Notes under the pieces: generated by a model | The model's database searches: none | The model's input: only the letters and a program-made list of their open reading frames with translations | What the model was told of the DNA's origin: nothing | Translations under genes and position numbers: made by a program | Origin: an uncultured Collinsella sp. | GTDB lineage: Bacteria > Actinomycetota > Coriobacteriia > Coriobacteriales > Coriobacteriaceae | DNA length: 42,639 bases | Assembly (NCBI GenBank): GCA_958413765.1 | Contig: CATYVH010000014.1 | Coordinates: 1-42,639 of the forward strand | Direction of reading: 5' to 3' | Part shown: one piece after another, positions 6,858-16,044 of the stretch | How the letters are laid out: each line of letters opens with the position of its first letter | Position numbering within the stretch: position 1 is the stretch's first letter

Positions 6858-9737
6858 ATGTCTGATTCCTCTATCGTTATTCGCGGCGCTCGTGAGCACA
6901 ACCTCCGTGATATCGATGTTTCCATTCCGCGTGACCAACTCGTGGTCATTACCGGTCTTTCTGGCTCGGGCAAGAGTTCGCTGGCATTCGACACTATCTA
7001 TGCCGAGGGCCAGCGTCGATACGTCGAGAGCCTTTCGAGTTATGCGCGCCAGTTCTTGGGCCAGATGGACAAACCCGACTTGGATTCAATCGACGGCCTT
7101 TCGCCGGCGGTGTCGATCGACCAAAAGACGACATCTAAAAACCCTCGCTCGACGGTTGGCACCGTAACCGAGATTTATGACTATCTGCGTCTGCTGTTCG
7201 CCCGTGTGGGCACCCCGCACTGTCCCGAATGCGGCCGCGTCATTGAGCGCCAGACGACCGACCAGGTCGCCGATAAGGTCCTGGCGGCGGGGGAGGGCCG
7301 CCGCGCGTTTGTGCTGGCACCGGTGGTGCGCGGGCGAAAAGGCGAGTACACCAAGCTGTTTGAGGACCTTCGCGCCGAGGGCTTTAGCCGCGTGCGTGTC
7401 GACGGCGAGGTTCGCTCGCTTGATGACCCTATCGATTTGGATAAGAAATTCAAGCACGATATCGAGGTCGTGGTCGACCGCATCGTGATTCGCGAGAACT
7501 CGCTGGGCCGTATTGCCGAGTCCGTTGAACAGGCGACTGCGCTGGCGCACGGCAATGTGAACGTATACTTGCTGCCCGACCGCGACGCTCCCGAGGGGAC
7601 CGAAGGCGAGTTGCTGGAGTATTCGCTGGCGTTAGCGTGTCCGGAGCATGGACACTCCATCGATGACCTGCAGCCGCGTGATTTCTCGTTCAACGCGCCC
7701 TATGGCGCGTGCCCCGAGTGCGATGGCCTGGGCTTTAAGAAGACGGTCGATGCCGAGGCCCTAATCGAAGACCCCTCGAAGTCGATCGCCGACGGGGTCT
7801 TTGGCAGCCTGTTTGGCAACTCTAACTACTATCCGCAGATTTTCGCTGCGGTCTGCAAACACTTTAAGGTGAGCGTCGATACGCCGTGGGAGGATCTGCC
7901 TCCGCGGGTGTGTCGTGCGTTTTTAGACGGCATGGGCGACCAGAAGATTTCGGTCGACTATCAAAAGCTCGATGGGCGCCGCAGCCAGTGGGACACCAAG
8001 TTCTCGGGTGTGCGCAATATCCTGTACGAGCGCTATACCGAGACGACGAATGAGAACACCAAGGCGCGCTTGGAGAAGTACATCCGCGAGGAGCCGTGCT
8101 CGAGCTGCCACGGCGCTCGTTTGCGCCCCGAGATGCTCGCCGTCACCGTGGGCGGCAAGTCCATTTACGAGGTTTGTTGTCTGTCGTGCCGTGAGTCGCT
8201 CGAGTTTTTTGAGGGCCTGGAACTCACCGAGCGCCAACAGTTTATCGGCGGACGCATCGTCAAGGAAATCCTGGAGCGCCTGCGTTTTCTGGTCGATGTC
8301 GGACTCGACTATCTGACCCTCGATCGTGCCTCGGCGACGCTTTCCGGAGGCGAGGCCCAGCGCATTCGCCTGGCAACGCAGATCGGCGCCGGCCTCATGG
8401 GTGTCCTGTACATTTTGGACGAGCCATCGATTGGCCTCCATCAGCGCGATAACGAGCGCCTGATCAAGACGCTTGAGCGCCTACGCGATATCGGCAATAC
8501 CGTCATCGTCGTCGAGCATGATGAGGATACGATTCGTGCTGCCGACTATGTGATCGACATGGGCCCCGGCGCGGGCGTGAACGGCGGACACGTAGTCGCG
8601 GCGGGAACGCCTGCCGATATCATGGCGTGTCCCGAGTCGATGACGGGCGCTTATCTGACCGGCAAACGAATGATCCGGGTTCCCGATGAGCGCCGCAAGC
8701 CCGGTCGCGGCTGCCTTAAGATCACGGGCGCCCGCGCCAACAACCTCAAAAACGTTACCGCCAAGATCGAGTTTGGTACGCTTACGGTCGTTACCGGCGT
8801 GTCGGGATCGGGTAAGAGCTCCCTGGTTACCGACACTATCGCACCTGCCCTTACGAATGCCATTCACCGTTCGACGCGCCCTGTGGGTCCGTATAAGAAA
8901 ATCGAGGGCATCGAGTGTATCGATAAGGTTATCGATATCGACCAGTCGCCGATTGGCCGCACGCCGCGTTCCAACCCTGCTACGTACATTGGCCTGTGGG
9001 ATGATCTTCGCGCGCTGTTTGCGAGTACGCCGGAGTCGAAGGCGCGCGGCTACTCGCCGGGACGTTTCTCCTTTAACGTGAGCGGCGGTCGCTGCGAAGC
9101 ATGCAAGGGCGACGGACAAATTAAGATCGAGATGCACTTCCTTCCCGATATCTATGTCCCCTGTGAGGTCTGCGGCGGCAAACGCTATAACCGCGAGACG
9201 CTTGAGGTCACCTACCGTGGTAAGACCATCTCGGACGTGCTCGACATGAGCGTCACCGAGGCACTGGCCTTCTTTGGGAATATCCCGCAGATTAAGCGCA
9301 AGCTCCAGACGCTGTACGATGTAGGCTTGGGCTACGTGAGCCTGGGCCAGCCCGCTACGACGCTCTCGGGCGGCGAGGCGCAGCGTGTGAAGCTCGCCAA
9401 GGAGCTTCATCGACGCCAGACGGGCAAGACGTTCTATATTTTGGATGAGCCGACGACCGGCCTTCATTTTGAGGACGTCCGCCAGCTGCTCGATGTGCTG
9501 CAGCGCTTGGTCGATGCGGGCAACACGGTGCTGGTGATTGAACACAACCTTGATGTCATCAAGGTTGCCGACCGCCTGATCGATATGGGCCCCGAGGGCG
9601 GTAACGGCGGCGGAACCGTCGTGGTTTCGGGCACACCGGAGCAGGTTGCGGACTGTCCGCAGAGTTATACGGGCAAGTTTTTGGCGCCGTTGCTCAGGCG
9701 TGACCGGGAGCGTCAGGCTCAACTTGATGCTCAATAA
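6858..9737 (+). CDS. uvrA: UvrABC excinuclease subunit A
   Basis: Full-length 959-residue UvrA, the dimeric ABC-type ATPase that first recognises bulky DNA lesions and loads UvrB. Both nucleotide sites are complete: Walker A ITGLSGSGKSSLAFDTIY near residue 33 and VVTGVSGSGKSSLV near 645, each with its signature (TLSGGEAQRIRLA and TLSGGEAQRVKLA) and Walker B (LYILDEPSIGLHQRD, FYILDEPTTGLH). Zinc-binding cysteine pairs are visible (CPECGRVIE, CSSCHGARLRPE, CEACKGDGQ...CEVCGGKRY). The ATG at 6858 was chosen because AAGGAG lies just upstream; an earlier in-frame start lacks the MSDSSIVIRGAREHNL family N terminus. Likely damage-inducible given the LexA-like box upstream. A hairpin follows. Confidence 0.98.
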   Translation: MSDSSIVIRGAREHNLRDIDVSIPRDQLVVITGLSGSGKSSLAFDTIYAEGQRRYVESLSSYARQFLGQMDKPDLDSIDGLSPAVSIDQKTTSKNPRSTVGTVTEIYDYLRLLFARVGTPHCPECGRVIERQTTDQVADKVLAAGEGRRAFVLAPVVRGRKGEYTKLFEDLRAEGFSRVRVDGEVRSLDDPIDLDKKFKHDIEVVVDRIVIRENSLGRIAESVEQATALAHGNVNVYLLPDRDAPEGTEGELLEYSLALACPEHGHSIDDLQPRDFSFNAPYGACPECDGLGFKKTVDAEALIEDPSKSIADGVFGSLFGNSNYYPQIFAAVCKHFKVSVDTPWEDLPPRVCRAFLDGMGDQKISVDYQKLDGRRSQWDTKFSGVRNILYERYTETTNENTKARLEKYIREEPCSSCHGARLRPEMLAVTVGGKSIYEVCCLSCRESLEFFEGLELTERQQFIGGRIVKEILERLRFLVDVGLDYLTLDRASATLSGGEAQRIRLATQIGAGLMGVLYILDEPSIGLHQRDNERLIKTLERLRDIGNTVIVVEHDEDTIRAADYVIDMGPGAGVNGGHVVAAGTPADIMACPESMTGAYLTGKRMIRVPDERRKPGRGCLKITGARANNLKNVTAKIEFGTLTVVTGVSGSGKSSLVTDTIAPALTNAIHRSTRPVGPYKKIEGIECIDKVIDIDQSPIGRTPRSNPATYIGLWDDLRALFASTPESKARGYSPGRFSFNVSGGRCEACKGDGQIKIEMHFLPDIYVPCEVCGGKRYNRETLEVTYRGKTISDVLDMSVTEALAFFGNIPQIKRKLQTLYDVGLGYVSLGQPATTLSGGEAQRVKLAKELHRRQTGKTFYILDEPTTGLHFEDVRQLLDVLQRLVDAGNTVLVIEHNLDVIKVADRLIDMGPEGGNGGGTVVVSGTPEQVADCPQSYTGKFLAPLLRRDRERQAQLDAQ

Positions 9738-9757
9738 ATAGGTGATTCAGTTTATGG

Positions 9758-9797
9758 GCGCCATCGACTCCTTGTGATTCGATGGCGCTTGCTGTGT
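9758..9797 (+). terminator. Probable terminator after uvrA
   Basis: Perfect 10-bp arms GCGCCATCGA (9758-9767) and TCGATGGCGC (9779-9788) with an 11-nt loop, followed by TTGCTGTG. The U-tract is weak, so termination may be partial. Confidence 0.55.
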
Positions 9798-9869
9798 CGA
9801 AGTGACGTATGCAGCCGAATTGGACATATACTTAATCCTTGCGTCCGAATGCGAGGGAAAGGATATGCC

Positions 9870-10370
9870 ATGGCAAAGGCTGTAAAGACGCCAAAAACCA
9901 ATGCGATGCGCGAGCTGGAAAGCGCCGGCATTTCCTATGTTCTACATACGTACGAAGACGATGGTGATGAGTCGGCGGGCCTGGGGGTCGCGATTTCGGA
10001 GCAGCTTGGCGAGGAGCCCGGACAAGGATTTAAGACCTTGGTCTGCGTGACGCCGTCCAACGACCACGTCGTGTGCTGCATCCCTGTTGCCGACGAGCTC
10101 GATCTAAAGTCCGCCGCGCGTGCCGCGGGGGAGAAGTCCTTGGCCATGATGCATGTGAAGGATTTGCTTGCGGCGACTGGCTACGTTCGCGGCGGCTGCA
10201 GTCCGGTCGGTATGAAAAAACGCTACCGGACGCTCATTGATGAGACATGTGTCCTTTGGGATACCATTTTTATTTCGGGAGGCAAGCGTGGTTATCAGCT
10301 TGAGCTTGCACCTGATGATTTAATTGCATTTTGCGGGGCGACGGTCGCCCCGATTACGAGAGAGGACTGA
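9870..10370 (+). CDS. ybaK: Cys-tRNA(Pro)/Cys-tRNA(Cys) deacylase, YbaK/EbsC family
   Basis: A 166-residue trans-editing hydrolase that frees mischarged cysteine from tRNA(Pro). The full-length YbaK fold is recognisable: KTNAMRELESAGISYVLHTY at the N terminus, FKTLVCVTPSNDHVVCCIPV in the core, and the strongly conserved GYVRGGCSPVGMKKRYRTLID near residues 105-125, containing the Gly/Ser/Lys cluster of the active site. Start ATG 9870 follows GGAAAGGAT. An in-frame longer version reaching 9774 would run through the uvrA terminator and was rejected. murJ begins 4 nt after its stop, so the two are probably co-transcribed, without an obvious functional link. Confidence 0.92.
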   Translation: MAKAVKTPKTNAMRELESAGISYVLHTYEDDGDESAGLGVAISEQLGEEPGQGFKTLVCVTPSNDHVVCCIPVADELDLKSAARAAGEKSLAMMHVKDLLAATGYVRGGCSPVGMKKRYRTLIDETCVLWDTIFISGGKRGYQLELAPDDLIAFCGATVAPITRED

Positions 10371-10373
10371 GCG

Positions 10374-12056
10374 ATGCCGCAGGAAGAATTGAAGTGCGGA
10401 GCTCATTTTGCAAAAGAATCTGCGCCTCAGACACCCTCATCCGAAGCTTCTTCGTCGCGAGACGACACTGACGACATGGGCTCGTCGGACTACTCCACGG
10501 TTGGTCGTTCCGCCGGGCTTATGACCATCCTGACCATCGTGTCTCGCGTCACCGGTTTTATCCGCACGTGGGCAATGGCGGCCGCTATCGGCATGTCGCT
10601 GCTCTCGTCTTCCTATCAGGTCGCCAACAACCTGCCCAATATGCTCTACGAACTCGTGATGGGCGGCATGCTCGTGACGGCGTTTTTGCCCGTGTACATG
10701 GGCGTGAGGCGTGAGCAGGGTCGCGAGGCCTCGAACGAGTACGTGGGCAACCTGCTCGGTATTCTGCTATTGGTGCTGGGTGGCATTTCGTTGCTGGGGA
10801 CCGTGTTCGCCCCGGGCTTTATCTGGACGCAATCGTTCCTTTCGGGTGACGGCGGCAGCATGGATACCGCTGCGTTCATGTTCCGTTTCTTTGCCATCCA
10901 GATTCTGTTTTATGGTTTGGGCTCGGTGTTTTCGGGCGTCCTCAACGCACACCGCGACTACTTCTGGTCGACGTTTGCCCCGGTCCTCAACAATGTGATC
11001 GTCATTGCGAGCTTTATGGGCTTTGCGCCCGTGTCCGCACAGTTTGGCGAACGTGCCGGCATCATCTTGATTGCGGCCGGTACGACCCTCGGTGTCTTTG
11101 TTCAGATGGCATGTCAGATCCCCGCGCTTGGCAAGCACGGCGTGCATCCCCATATCCATATCGACTTTAAGGACCCCGCACTGCGCCAGACGATTGCGCT
11201 CGGTATCCCGACGCTGCTCGCCACGGTGTGCATGTTTGTCTCGACTTCTATCACCAACGCTGCTGCGCTGGTGGTCCAGCCCGAGACCGGTCCTTCCGTC
11301 ATCGCCTATGCGCGCCTGTGGTACACGCTGCCCTACGCGCTGATTGCCGCCTCGCTTTCGACGGCGCTCTATACCGAGCTCTCTCACGACGCACAGGAGA
11401 AGGATTACGACAGCGTCCGCACGGGCATTTCGCGTGGCGTCGCCCAGATGCTGTTCTTCCTGATTCCATTCGCGCTGTACCTGATTGTCTTCGCGCGTCC
11501 GCTCAACATGATCTACTGCGCTGGCAAGTTCGATGAGTCCGGTGTGGCGCTGGTGTCGGAGTTCCTTATCTACCTGGCACTTTCCCTGCCGCTCTACGGC
11601 GTGGTCGTGCTGATGCAGAAGAGCTTCTCTGCCTTGCTCGACATGAAGCCCTATAGCCGCTATTGTCTGTATTCCGCCATCGGCCAGGCCGGCTCGGTTC
11701 TGCTGTTTGGCGTTGTGCTGGGCTTCGGTATGCCGGCAATCGCGCTTTCGTATGTCGTCGACTACGTGATCTTGGTCGGTTGCTCGCTGTGGTGGCTGCG
11801 TCGTCGTCTGCGTGGTCTTCAGGTTAAATCTATCCTGCATGGCGGTTTCTTTGGCCTTTTGCTCGGTGGCCTGGGTGCTGCCGCAGGCGCCGGCGTCATG
11901 TGGGCGCTTGAGCACTTTGTCGGGGCACTTGGCGGCTCGATTCTGATTACTCTTGGCTACGTTTGCGTTGCGGGTGTCGTCTCGCTTGCTGTTACCTTTG
12001 GCCTTGCCGTCGTCCTTAAGATGCCCGAGGTCTCGGCGCTGATTCGTCGCAAGTAG
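10374..12056 (+). CDS. murJ: Lipid II flippase MurJ
   Basis: A 560-residue polytopic membrane protein of the MurJ/MviN MOP superfamily, which flips lipid II to the outer face for peptidoglycan synthesis. After a ~45-residue charged Ser/Asp-rich cytosolic leader, the sequence shows LMTILTIVSRVTGFIRTWAM and the family-typical NNLPNMLYELVMGGMLVTAF with FLPVY. About fourteen hydrophobic segments follow; Arg residues usual in the transport cavity (e.g. TGFIR) are kept. It starts 4 nt after the ybaK stop with AGAGG upstream and ends at the base before the uvrC start. The N-terminal leader is longer than in proteobacterial MurJ, as is usual in actinobacteria. Confidence 0.93.
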   Translation: MPQEELKCGAHFAKESAPQTPSSEASSSRDDTDDMGSSDYSTVGRSAGLMTILTIVSRVTGFIRTWAMAAAIGMSLLSSSYQVANNLPNMLYELVMGGMLVTAFLPVYMGVRREQGREASNEYVGNLLGILLLVLGGISLLGTVFAPGFIWTQSFLSGDGGSMDTAAFMFRFFAIQILFYGLGSVFSGVLNAHRDYFWSTFAPVLNNVIVIASFMGFAPVSAQFGERAGIILIAAGTTLGVFVQMACQIPALGKHGVHPHIHIDFKDPALRQTIALGIPTLLATVCMFVSTSITNAAALVVQPETGPSVIAYARLWYTLPYALIAASLSTALYTELSHDAQEKDYDSVRTGISRGVAQMLFFLIPFALYLIVFARPLNMIYCAGKFDESGVALVSEFLIYLALSLPLYGVVVLMQKSFSALLDMKPYSRYCLYSAIGQAGSVLLFGVVLGFGMPAIALSYVVDYVILVGCSLWWLRRRLRGLQVKSILHGGFFGLLLGGLGAAAGAGVMWALEHFVGALGGSILITLGYVCVAGVVSLAVTFGLAVVLKMPEVSALIRRK

Positions 12057-14003
12057 GTGCGCGTGGCCGGTCACGACAACATTCCAACGCTTGCCGAGCA
12101 GGTTTCGCGCGTTCCCACGCAGCCCGGCTGCTACCTTTGGAAAGACGCCAAGGGCGATGTCATCTACGTGGGCAAGGCGAAAAACCTGCGCGCCCGTATG
12201 CGTCAGTACGTGACGCTGCAGGACGAGCGCCAGAAGATCCCGCTGATGATGCAGCTGGTGGCGAGCTTTGACTATATCGTGGTGGAGACCGAGCACGAGG
12301 CGTTGGTGCTCGAGCGCAATTTGATTGGTCAGTACCATCCGTACTTTAACGTCGACCTCAAGGATGACAAGAGCTACCCCTTTATCGCCATTACAAAGGG
12401 CGACCTGTATCCCGCTATCAAATACACGCGTGAGCGTCATAAGCCGGGAACGCGCTATTTTGGACCTTATACCGATAGCCGCGCGGCACGTGAGACGATA
12501 GATACGCTGCGCAAGGTTATCCCCATCTGCTCCGCATCCTGTGCGGAGTGGCGTCGTTGTCGCCGTATCGTCGAGTCCCACAAGGGCGAGGAAGACATCG
12601 TCAATATGATTTGCGCGCAAAACGGGCGCCCCTGCTTTGACTACCATGTCGGGCGTGGCCCGGGTGCGTGTGTCGGCGCGATTTCCCCGGCAGACTATGC
12701 CAAGAACGTCAAGCGTGTCGAGCGCTTTTTGTCGGGCCATCGCAAGGATGTCGTCGATGAGCTGACCTCCGAGATGACGGATGCCGCTGAGGCGCTCGAC
12801 TTTGAGCGCGCGGCACGCGTCAAACGTCGTTTGGAGGTCATCAGGGGTCTGGACGATCGTCAGCAAGTCGTTTTTCCCTCCAGTGTCGATATAGATGTCA
12901 TCGGTTTCTATCGCGAGGAGACCATCTCCGCCGCTTGCGTCTTCGTCGTTCGCGAGGGCCGAACAGTTCGCACCTGCGAGTTCATTCTCGACAAGGGTCT
13001 TGATGTTGACGAGGAAGAGCTCCAGTCGGGCTTTCTTAAGCGCTATTACGACGAGACGGCTGATATTCCAGCTGAGGTCAACCTTTCCGTCGAGCTTGAG
13101 GATGCGGAAGCGCTGGGGGAGTGGCTTGCGGGCAAGCGTGAGCGTTCCTGCCATCTCCATAGGCCGCAGCGTGGCGAAAAGCACCGTCTGCTCGATATGG
13201 CATCCAAAAATGCGCGCCATGCCCTCATGCGCTACATGATGCGAACGGGGTACGCTGACGACCGCACCAATCAAGCGCTCCTGGAGCTCGAAAGTGCGTT
13301 GGCGCTGCCATCGCCGCCGTTGCGTATCGAGTGCTTCGATATCTCTACACTGCATGGCACCTTTACGGTCGCCTCGATGGTGGTGTTTACCAACGGGCGC
13401 GCCGACAAGAGTCAGTATCGTCGTTTTAAAATTCAGGCCGAATTGGACGAGGCAAACGACTTCGTGTCGATGTCCGAGGTTTTGGGACGACGTTATGCTC
13501 CCGAGCGCATGGCCGACGAGCGCTTTGGCTCGCGCCCCGATTTGCTCGTTGTCGATGGCGGTAAGCCGCAATTGACCGCTGCGATCAAGCAACTTGAGGC
13601 TCTTGGGCTCGATATACCAGTTTGTGGCTTGGCAAAGGCCGATGAGGAGGTTTTCGTGCCTTGGGACGAGACTCCCATCGTGCTGCCGACCGGGTCCGCG
13701 TCGCTCTATCTAATTAAACAGGTGCGCGATGAATCGCACCGTTTTGCCATCACGTTCCATCGCGAATTGCGCGATAAAGCCATGACGGTTTCGGTACTCG
13801 ATGACGTTCCAGGCGTGGGACCCACCAGAAAACGTGCCCTTATGCGCCATTTTGGCTCGATGAAGCGTTTGCGCGCGGCGAGCGAGCAAGAGATCGCGGA
13901 AGTTCGAGGCATTCCTGCCGATGTCGCCAAAGCGGTTCACGAGGCGCTCGTTGCATGGAATGCCGAGCGCGCCGAGGCGGCGGCAAAGCAATCCGAAAAC
14001 TAA
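12057..14003 (+). CDS. uvrC: UvrABC excinuclease subunit C
   Basis: A 648-residue nuclease that makes both incisions in nucleotide excision repair. Domain order: GIY-YIG nuclease at about 15-95 (PGCYLWKDAKGDVIYVGKAK, with the Arg of NLRARMRQY); a Cys-rich segment (CSASCAEWRRC); UVR motif near 240-275 (LTSEMTDAAEALDFERAARV); an RNase H-like endonuclease domain beginning ECFDISTLHGTFTVASMVVF and including LLVVDGGKPQL; and tandem helix-hairpin-helix motifs at the end (VPGVGPTRKRALMRHFGS). The frame opens with GTG at 12057, directly after the murJ TAG; a second GTG at 12063 is an equally possible start because AGGTG lies just upstream. In many actinobacteria rapZ follows uvrC directly; here a sialic acid cluster lies between. 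Confidence 0.96.
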   Translation: MRVAGHDNIPTLAEQVSRVPTQPGCYLWKDAKGDVIYVGKAKNLRARMRQYVTLQDERQKIPLMMQLVASFDYIVVETEHEALVLERNLIGQYHPYFNVDLKDDKSYPFIAITKGDLYPAIKYTRERHKPGTRYFGPYTDSRAARETIDTLRKVIPICSASCAEWRRCRRIVESHKGEEDIVNMICAQNGRPCFDYHVGRGPGACVGAISPADYAKNVKRVERFLSGHRKDVVDELTSEMTDAAEALDFERAARVKRRLEVIRGLDDRQQVVFPSSVDIDVIGFYREETISAACVFVVREGRTVRTCEFILDKGLDVDEEELQSGFLKRYYDETADIPAEVNLSVELEDAEALGEWLAGKRERSCHLHRPQRGEKHRLLDMASKNARHALMRYMMRTGYADDRTNQALLELESALALPSPPLRIECFDISTLHGTFTVASMVVFTNGRADKSQYRRFKIQAELDEANDFVSMSEVLGRRYAPERMADERFGSRPDLLVVDGGKPQLTAAIKQLEALGLDIPVCGLAKADEEVFVPWDETPIVLPTGSASLYLIKQVRDESHRFAITFHRELRDKAMTVSVLDDVPGVGPTRKRALMRHFGSMKRLRAASEQEIAEVRGIPADVAKAVHEALVAWNAERAEAAAKQSEN

Positions 14004-14028
14004 ACACGCCTCTAAACAACTGATATAC

Positions 14029-14057
14029 ATGATTGCGTGATTTTCAATCATTTATTT
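14029..14057 (+). terminator. Weak AT-rich hairpin after uvrC
   Basis: ATGATTG (14029-14035) and CAATCAT (14045-14051) form a 7-bp stem followed by TTATTT. It is the only terminator-like structure behind uvrC and is thermodynamically weak. Confidence 0.4.
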
Positions 14058-14095
14058 CACGGCGATTACCAGCCGATTTCGGGTTTAATTAACGC

Positions 14096-14136
14096 TAAAA
14101 CGTTTGACTAGCCATGGTGAACAACCCTGCTATCCT
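14096..14136 (+). promoter_or_regulatory. Candidate promoter and operator-like core upstream of the sialic acid cluster
   Basis: TAAAACGTTT (14096-14105) overlaps a possible -35 TTGACT (14104-14109). TGCTAT (14128-14133, 18-bp spacing), or the TGC-preceded TATCCT (14131-14136), could be the -10. The same 10-mer occurs upstream of gap at 26804-26813 inside a perfect palindrome. This region is part of a 365-bp stretch (14004-14368) without a gene. Calls rest on consensus resemblance only. Confidence 0.35.
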
Positions 14137-14168
14137 GCGGGTTGACGAAGACTGATATCTCACCTCGT

Positions 14169-14249
14169 CGATACATACTGTCTGGCGAATCGTTTGTCAA
14201 TGAATTCGGTGAACGGTAGCAAATACCGTTCAAGCGTATGTATGTATCG
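14169..14249 (+). repeat. Nested inverted repeats in the leader of the sialic acid cluster
   Basis: Outer arms CGATACATAC (14169-14178) and GTATGTATCG (14240-14249) are perfect 10-bp complements. Inside them GAACGGTA (14211-14218) and TACCGTTC (14224-14231) form a perfect 8-bp stem with a 5-nt loop. Together they could fold as a two-level RNA structure in the 5' leader, or act as two operators for a DNA-binding regulator. No regulator gene lies beside the cluster. Confidence 0.6.
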
Positions 14250-14368
14250 GTCGCCGAGCGCGGCACCTCAGTTGGGTTCGTCGGTAGGTAAGGTATATAT
14301 CGTCCGCAAGTTGCGCGGGGGCACGTCTAGGCGCTCCCGGGTAAGATTCTCTATTGATAGGAGAAGAC

Positions 14369-15982
14369 ATGGCCATCATCAACAAGGGTATGTCCAGGCG
14401 TTCGTTCCTCGGCCTCACCGGCAGCGTCGCTGCTGTCGCAGGGCTTGGTCTCACCGGCTGCGGTGGCAGCTCTAGCGACGAGGGTTCCGCTTCCGGTTCC
14501 ACCGATTCCGCCAACCGTGGCGGCGGCGTGATCACCGCTGGTTCCGCTTACGCTCCGTCCAGCTTCGATCCCGCCAGCACCGGCTCCGCTGTGGGCCTGG
14601 GTGCTAACTGGCACGTCGTCGAGGGCCTCTACGGCATCGATTACCACGACTACAGCACCTTCAAAGAGCTCGCCACCGACGATCCCAAGTCTGTGGACGA
14701 CACCACTTTCGAGGTCACCATCCGCAAGGGCGCCAAGTTCTCCGATGGCACCGAGGTCACCGCTGACGATGTCGTTGCCTCCTACACCGCTTGCGCCGCT
14801 TCCGCTACCTATGCTCCGTTCTTCCAGCCCTTCGAGTCCATCGAGGCCAAGGACGCCAGCACCGTGACGGTCAAGACCAAGGTCCCCAACTTCTCCCTGC
14901 TCAAGGATCGTCTGGCCATCGTCCGCGTTACCCCGGCCACCCAGACCGAGGAGGATCGCGCCAAGCAGCCGATCGGCTCCGGCCCCTGGATGTACGACTC
15001 TATCTCCGATACCGAGATCACCCTGGTTCCCAACCCCGAGTACAACGGTGAGTATGCTGCCGAGGATAAGAAGATCCAGTACAGCATCCTGACCGACCCC
15101 ACCGCTCGCGTTACCGCTCAGCAGGAGGGCTCCACGCTCGTTATGGAGCTCGTTACCGCTGACGCCGTCGACCAGCTCGAGAGCGCCGGCTGCAAGATCG
15201 ATAACGTTCAGGGTTTCGGCACCCGCTTCATCATGTTCAACGTCGCCAAGGAGCCTTGGAACAACGTCAAGGTCCGTCAGGCTGTCATGTATGCGCTCGA
15301 CACCGAGAAGATGGTCAGCAACACCTTCGCCGGCCTTGCCACCGCTGCCAGCTGCTACCTGCCCAAGAGCTTCACCAACTATCATGAGGCTTCCACGGTG
15401 TACAAGACCGACGCCAAGAAGGCTAAGAAGCTCATCGAGGAGTCTGGCATCACCCCGGGTGCCATCACCCTGCGCACCACCGACAACGAGCAGATTAAGG
15501 GCATGGCCGCCCAGGTCAAGAATGACCTCGACGCTCTCGGCTTCGATGTGACCATCCAGACCGATACCTCGCCGGCCACCTACGCTGCCATCGACGGCGG
15601 CGAGGCCTACGATATCCTCCTTGCCCCTGGCGATCCTTCCTGCTTCGGCGCCGACCCCGACCTGCTGCTCAACTGGTGGTACGGCGACAACGTCTGGATG
15701 CAGACCCGTTGCCCGTGGAAGGAGTCCGCTGAGTGGCAGAAGCTCCACGGTCTCATGGACGAGGCTCTTGCCGCTGAGGGCGATGAGCAGCAGAAGAAGT
15801 GGAACGAGTGCTTCGACATCATTGCCGACAACGCCGTTCTGTACCCCGTTGTCCACGTCAAGACCGTCTCCGCTTCCTGGGACGATCCGTCCACTGCGCC
15901 CAACGGCGAGGCCCTCGATGGCTTCAAGGGCATCGGTACGACGAGCATGTCCTTCAGGGGCGTTGCGACCGTCAAGGCGTAA
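14369..15982 (+). CDS. ABC transporter substrate-binding lipoprotein (family 5), probably for sialic acid
   Basis: A 537-residue extracytoplasmic binding protein of the peptide/nickel/opine family (SBP family 5). The N terminus has a twin-arginine-like motif SRRSFLGL followed by a hydrophobic stretch and lipobox LTGC, so it is probably exported folded and lipid-anchored at Cys. A Ser/Gly linker follows, then the SBP_bac_5 body (FEVTIRKGAKFSDGTEVTADDV; VRQAVMYALDTEKM). Start ATG 14369 has AGGAG 5 nt upstream. Codon use is strongly biased to C-ending codons, as in the glycolytic genes, implying high expression. It heads the transporter genes that precede nanA/nanK/nanE. By analogy with Opp-type sialic acid transporters (SatABCD of Haemophilus ducreyi, SiaEFGI of Corynebacterium glutamicum; recalled from the literature), the ligand is probably Neu5Ac; a peptide ligand cannot be excluded. 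Confidence 0.85.
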   Translation: MAIINKGMSRRSFLGLTGSVAAVAGLGLTGCGGSSSDEGSASGSTDSANRGGGVITAGSAYAPSSFDPASTGSAVGLGANWHVVEGLYGIDYHDYSTFKELATDDPKSVDDTTFEVTIRKGAKFSDGTEVTADDVVASYTACAASATYAPFFQPFESIEAKDASTVTVKTKVPNFSLLKDRLAIVRVTPATQTEEDRAKQPIGSGPWMYDSISDTEITLVPNPEYNGEYAAEDKKIQYSILTDPTARVTAQQEGSTLVMELVTADAVDQLESAGCKIDNVQGFGTRFIMFNVAKEPWNNVKVRQAVMYALDTEKMVSNTFAGLATAASCYLPKSFTNYHEASTVYKTDAKKAKKLIEESGITPGAITLRTTDNEQIKGMAAQVKNDLDALGFDVTIQTDTSPATYAAIDGGEAYDILLAPGDPSCFGADPDLLLNWWYGDNVWMQTRCPWKESAEWQKLHGLMDEALAAEGDEQQKKWNECFDIIADNAVLYPVVHVKTVSASWDDPSTAPNGEALDGFKGIGTTSMSFRGVATVKA

Positions 15983-16044
15983 GACTCGCTTGAGTCTGTA
16001 TGCAGGATGTCGGTCGTTGGGACCGTATCCTCATAGTTGAAACA

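Noticed and set aside
10767..13592. Long minus-strand frame (941 codons) across murJ and uvrC
   Set aside because: It overlaps two firm genes end to end and has no recognisable motif; it is a shadow of codon bias.
14004..14368. Riboswitch or T-box in the sialic acid cluster leader
   Set aside because: No T-box motif, no specifier-like hairpin and no terminator/antiterminator pair could be recognised; only the nested inverted repeats were kept.
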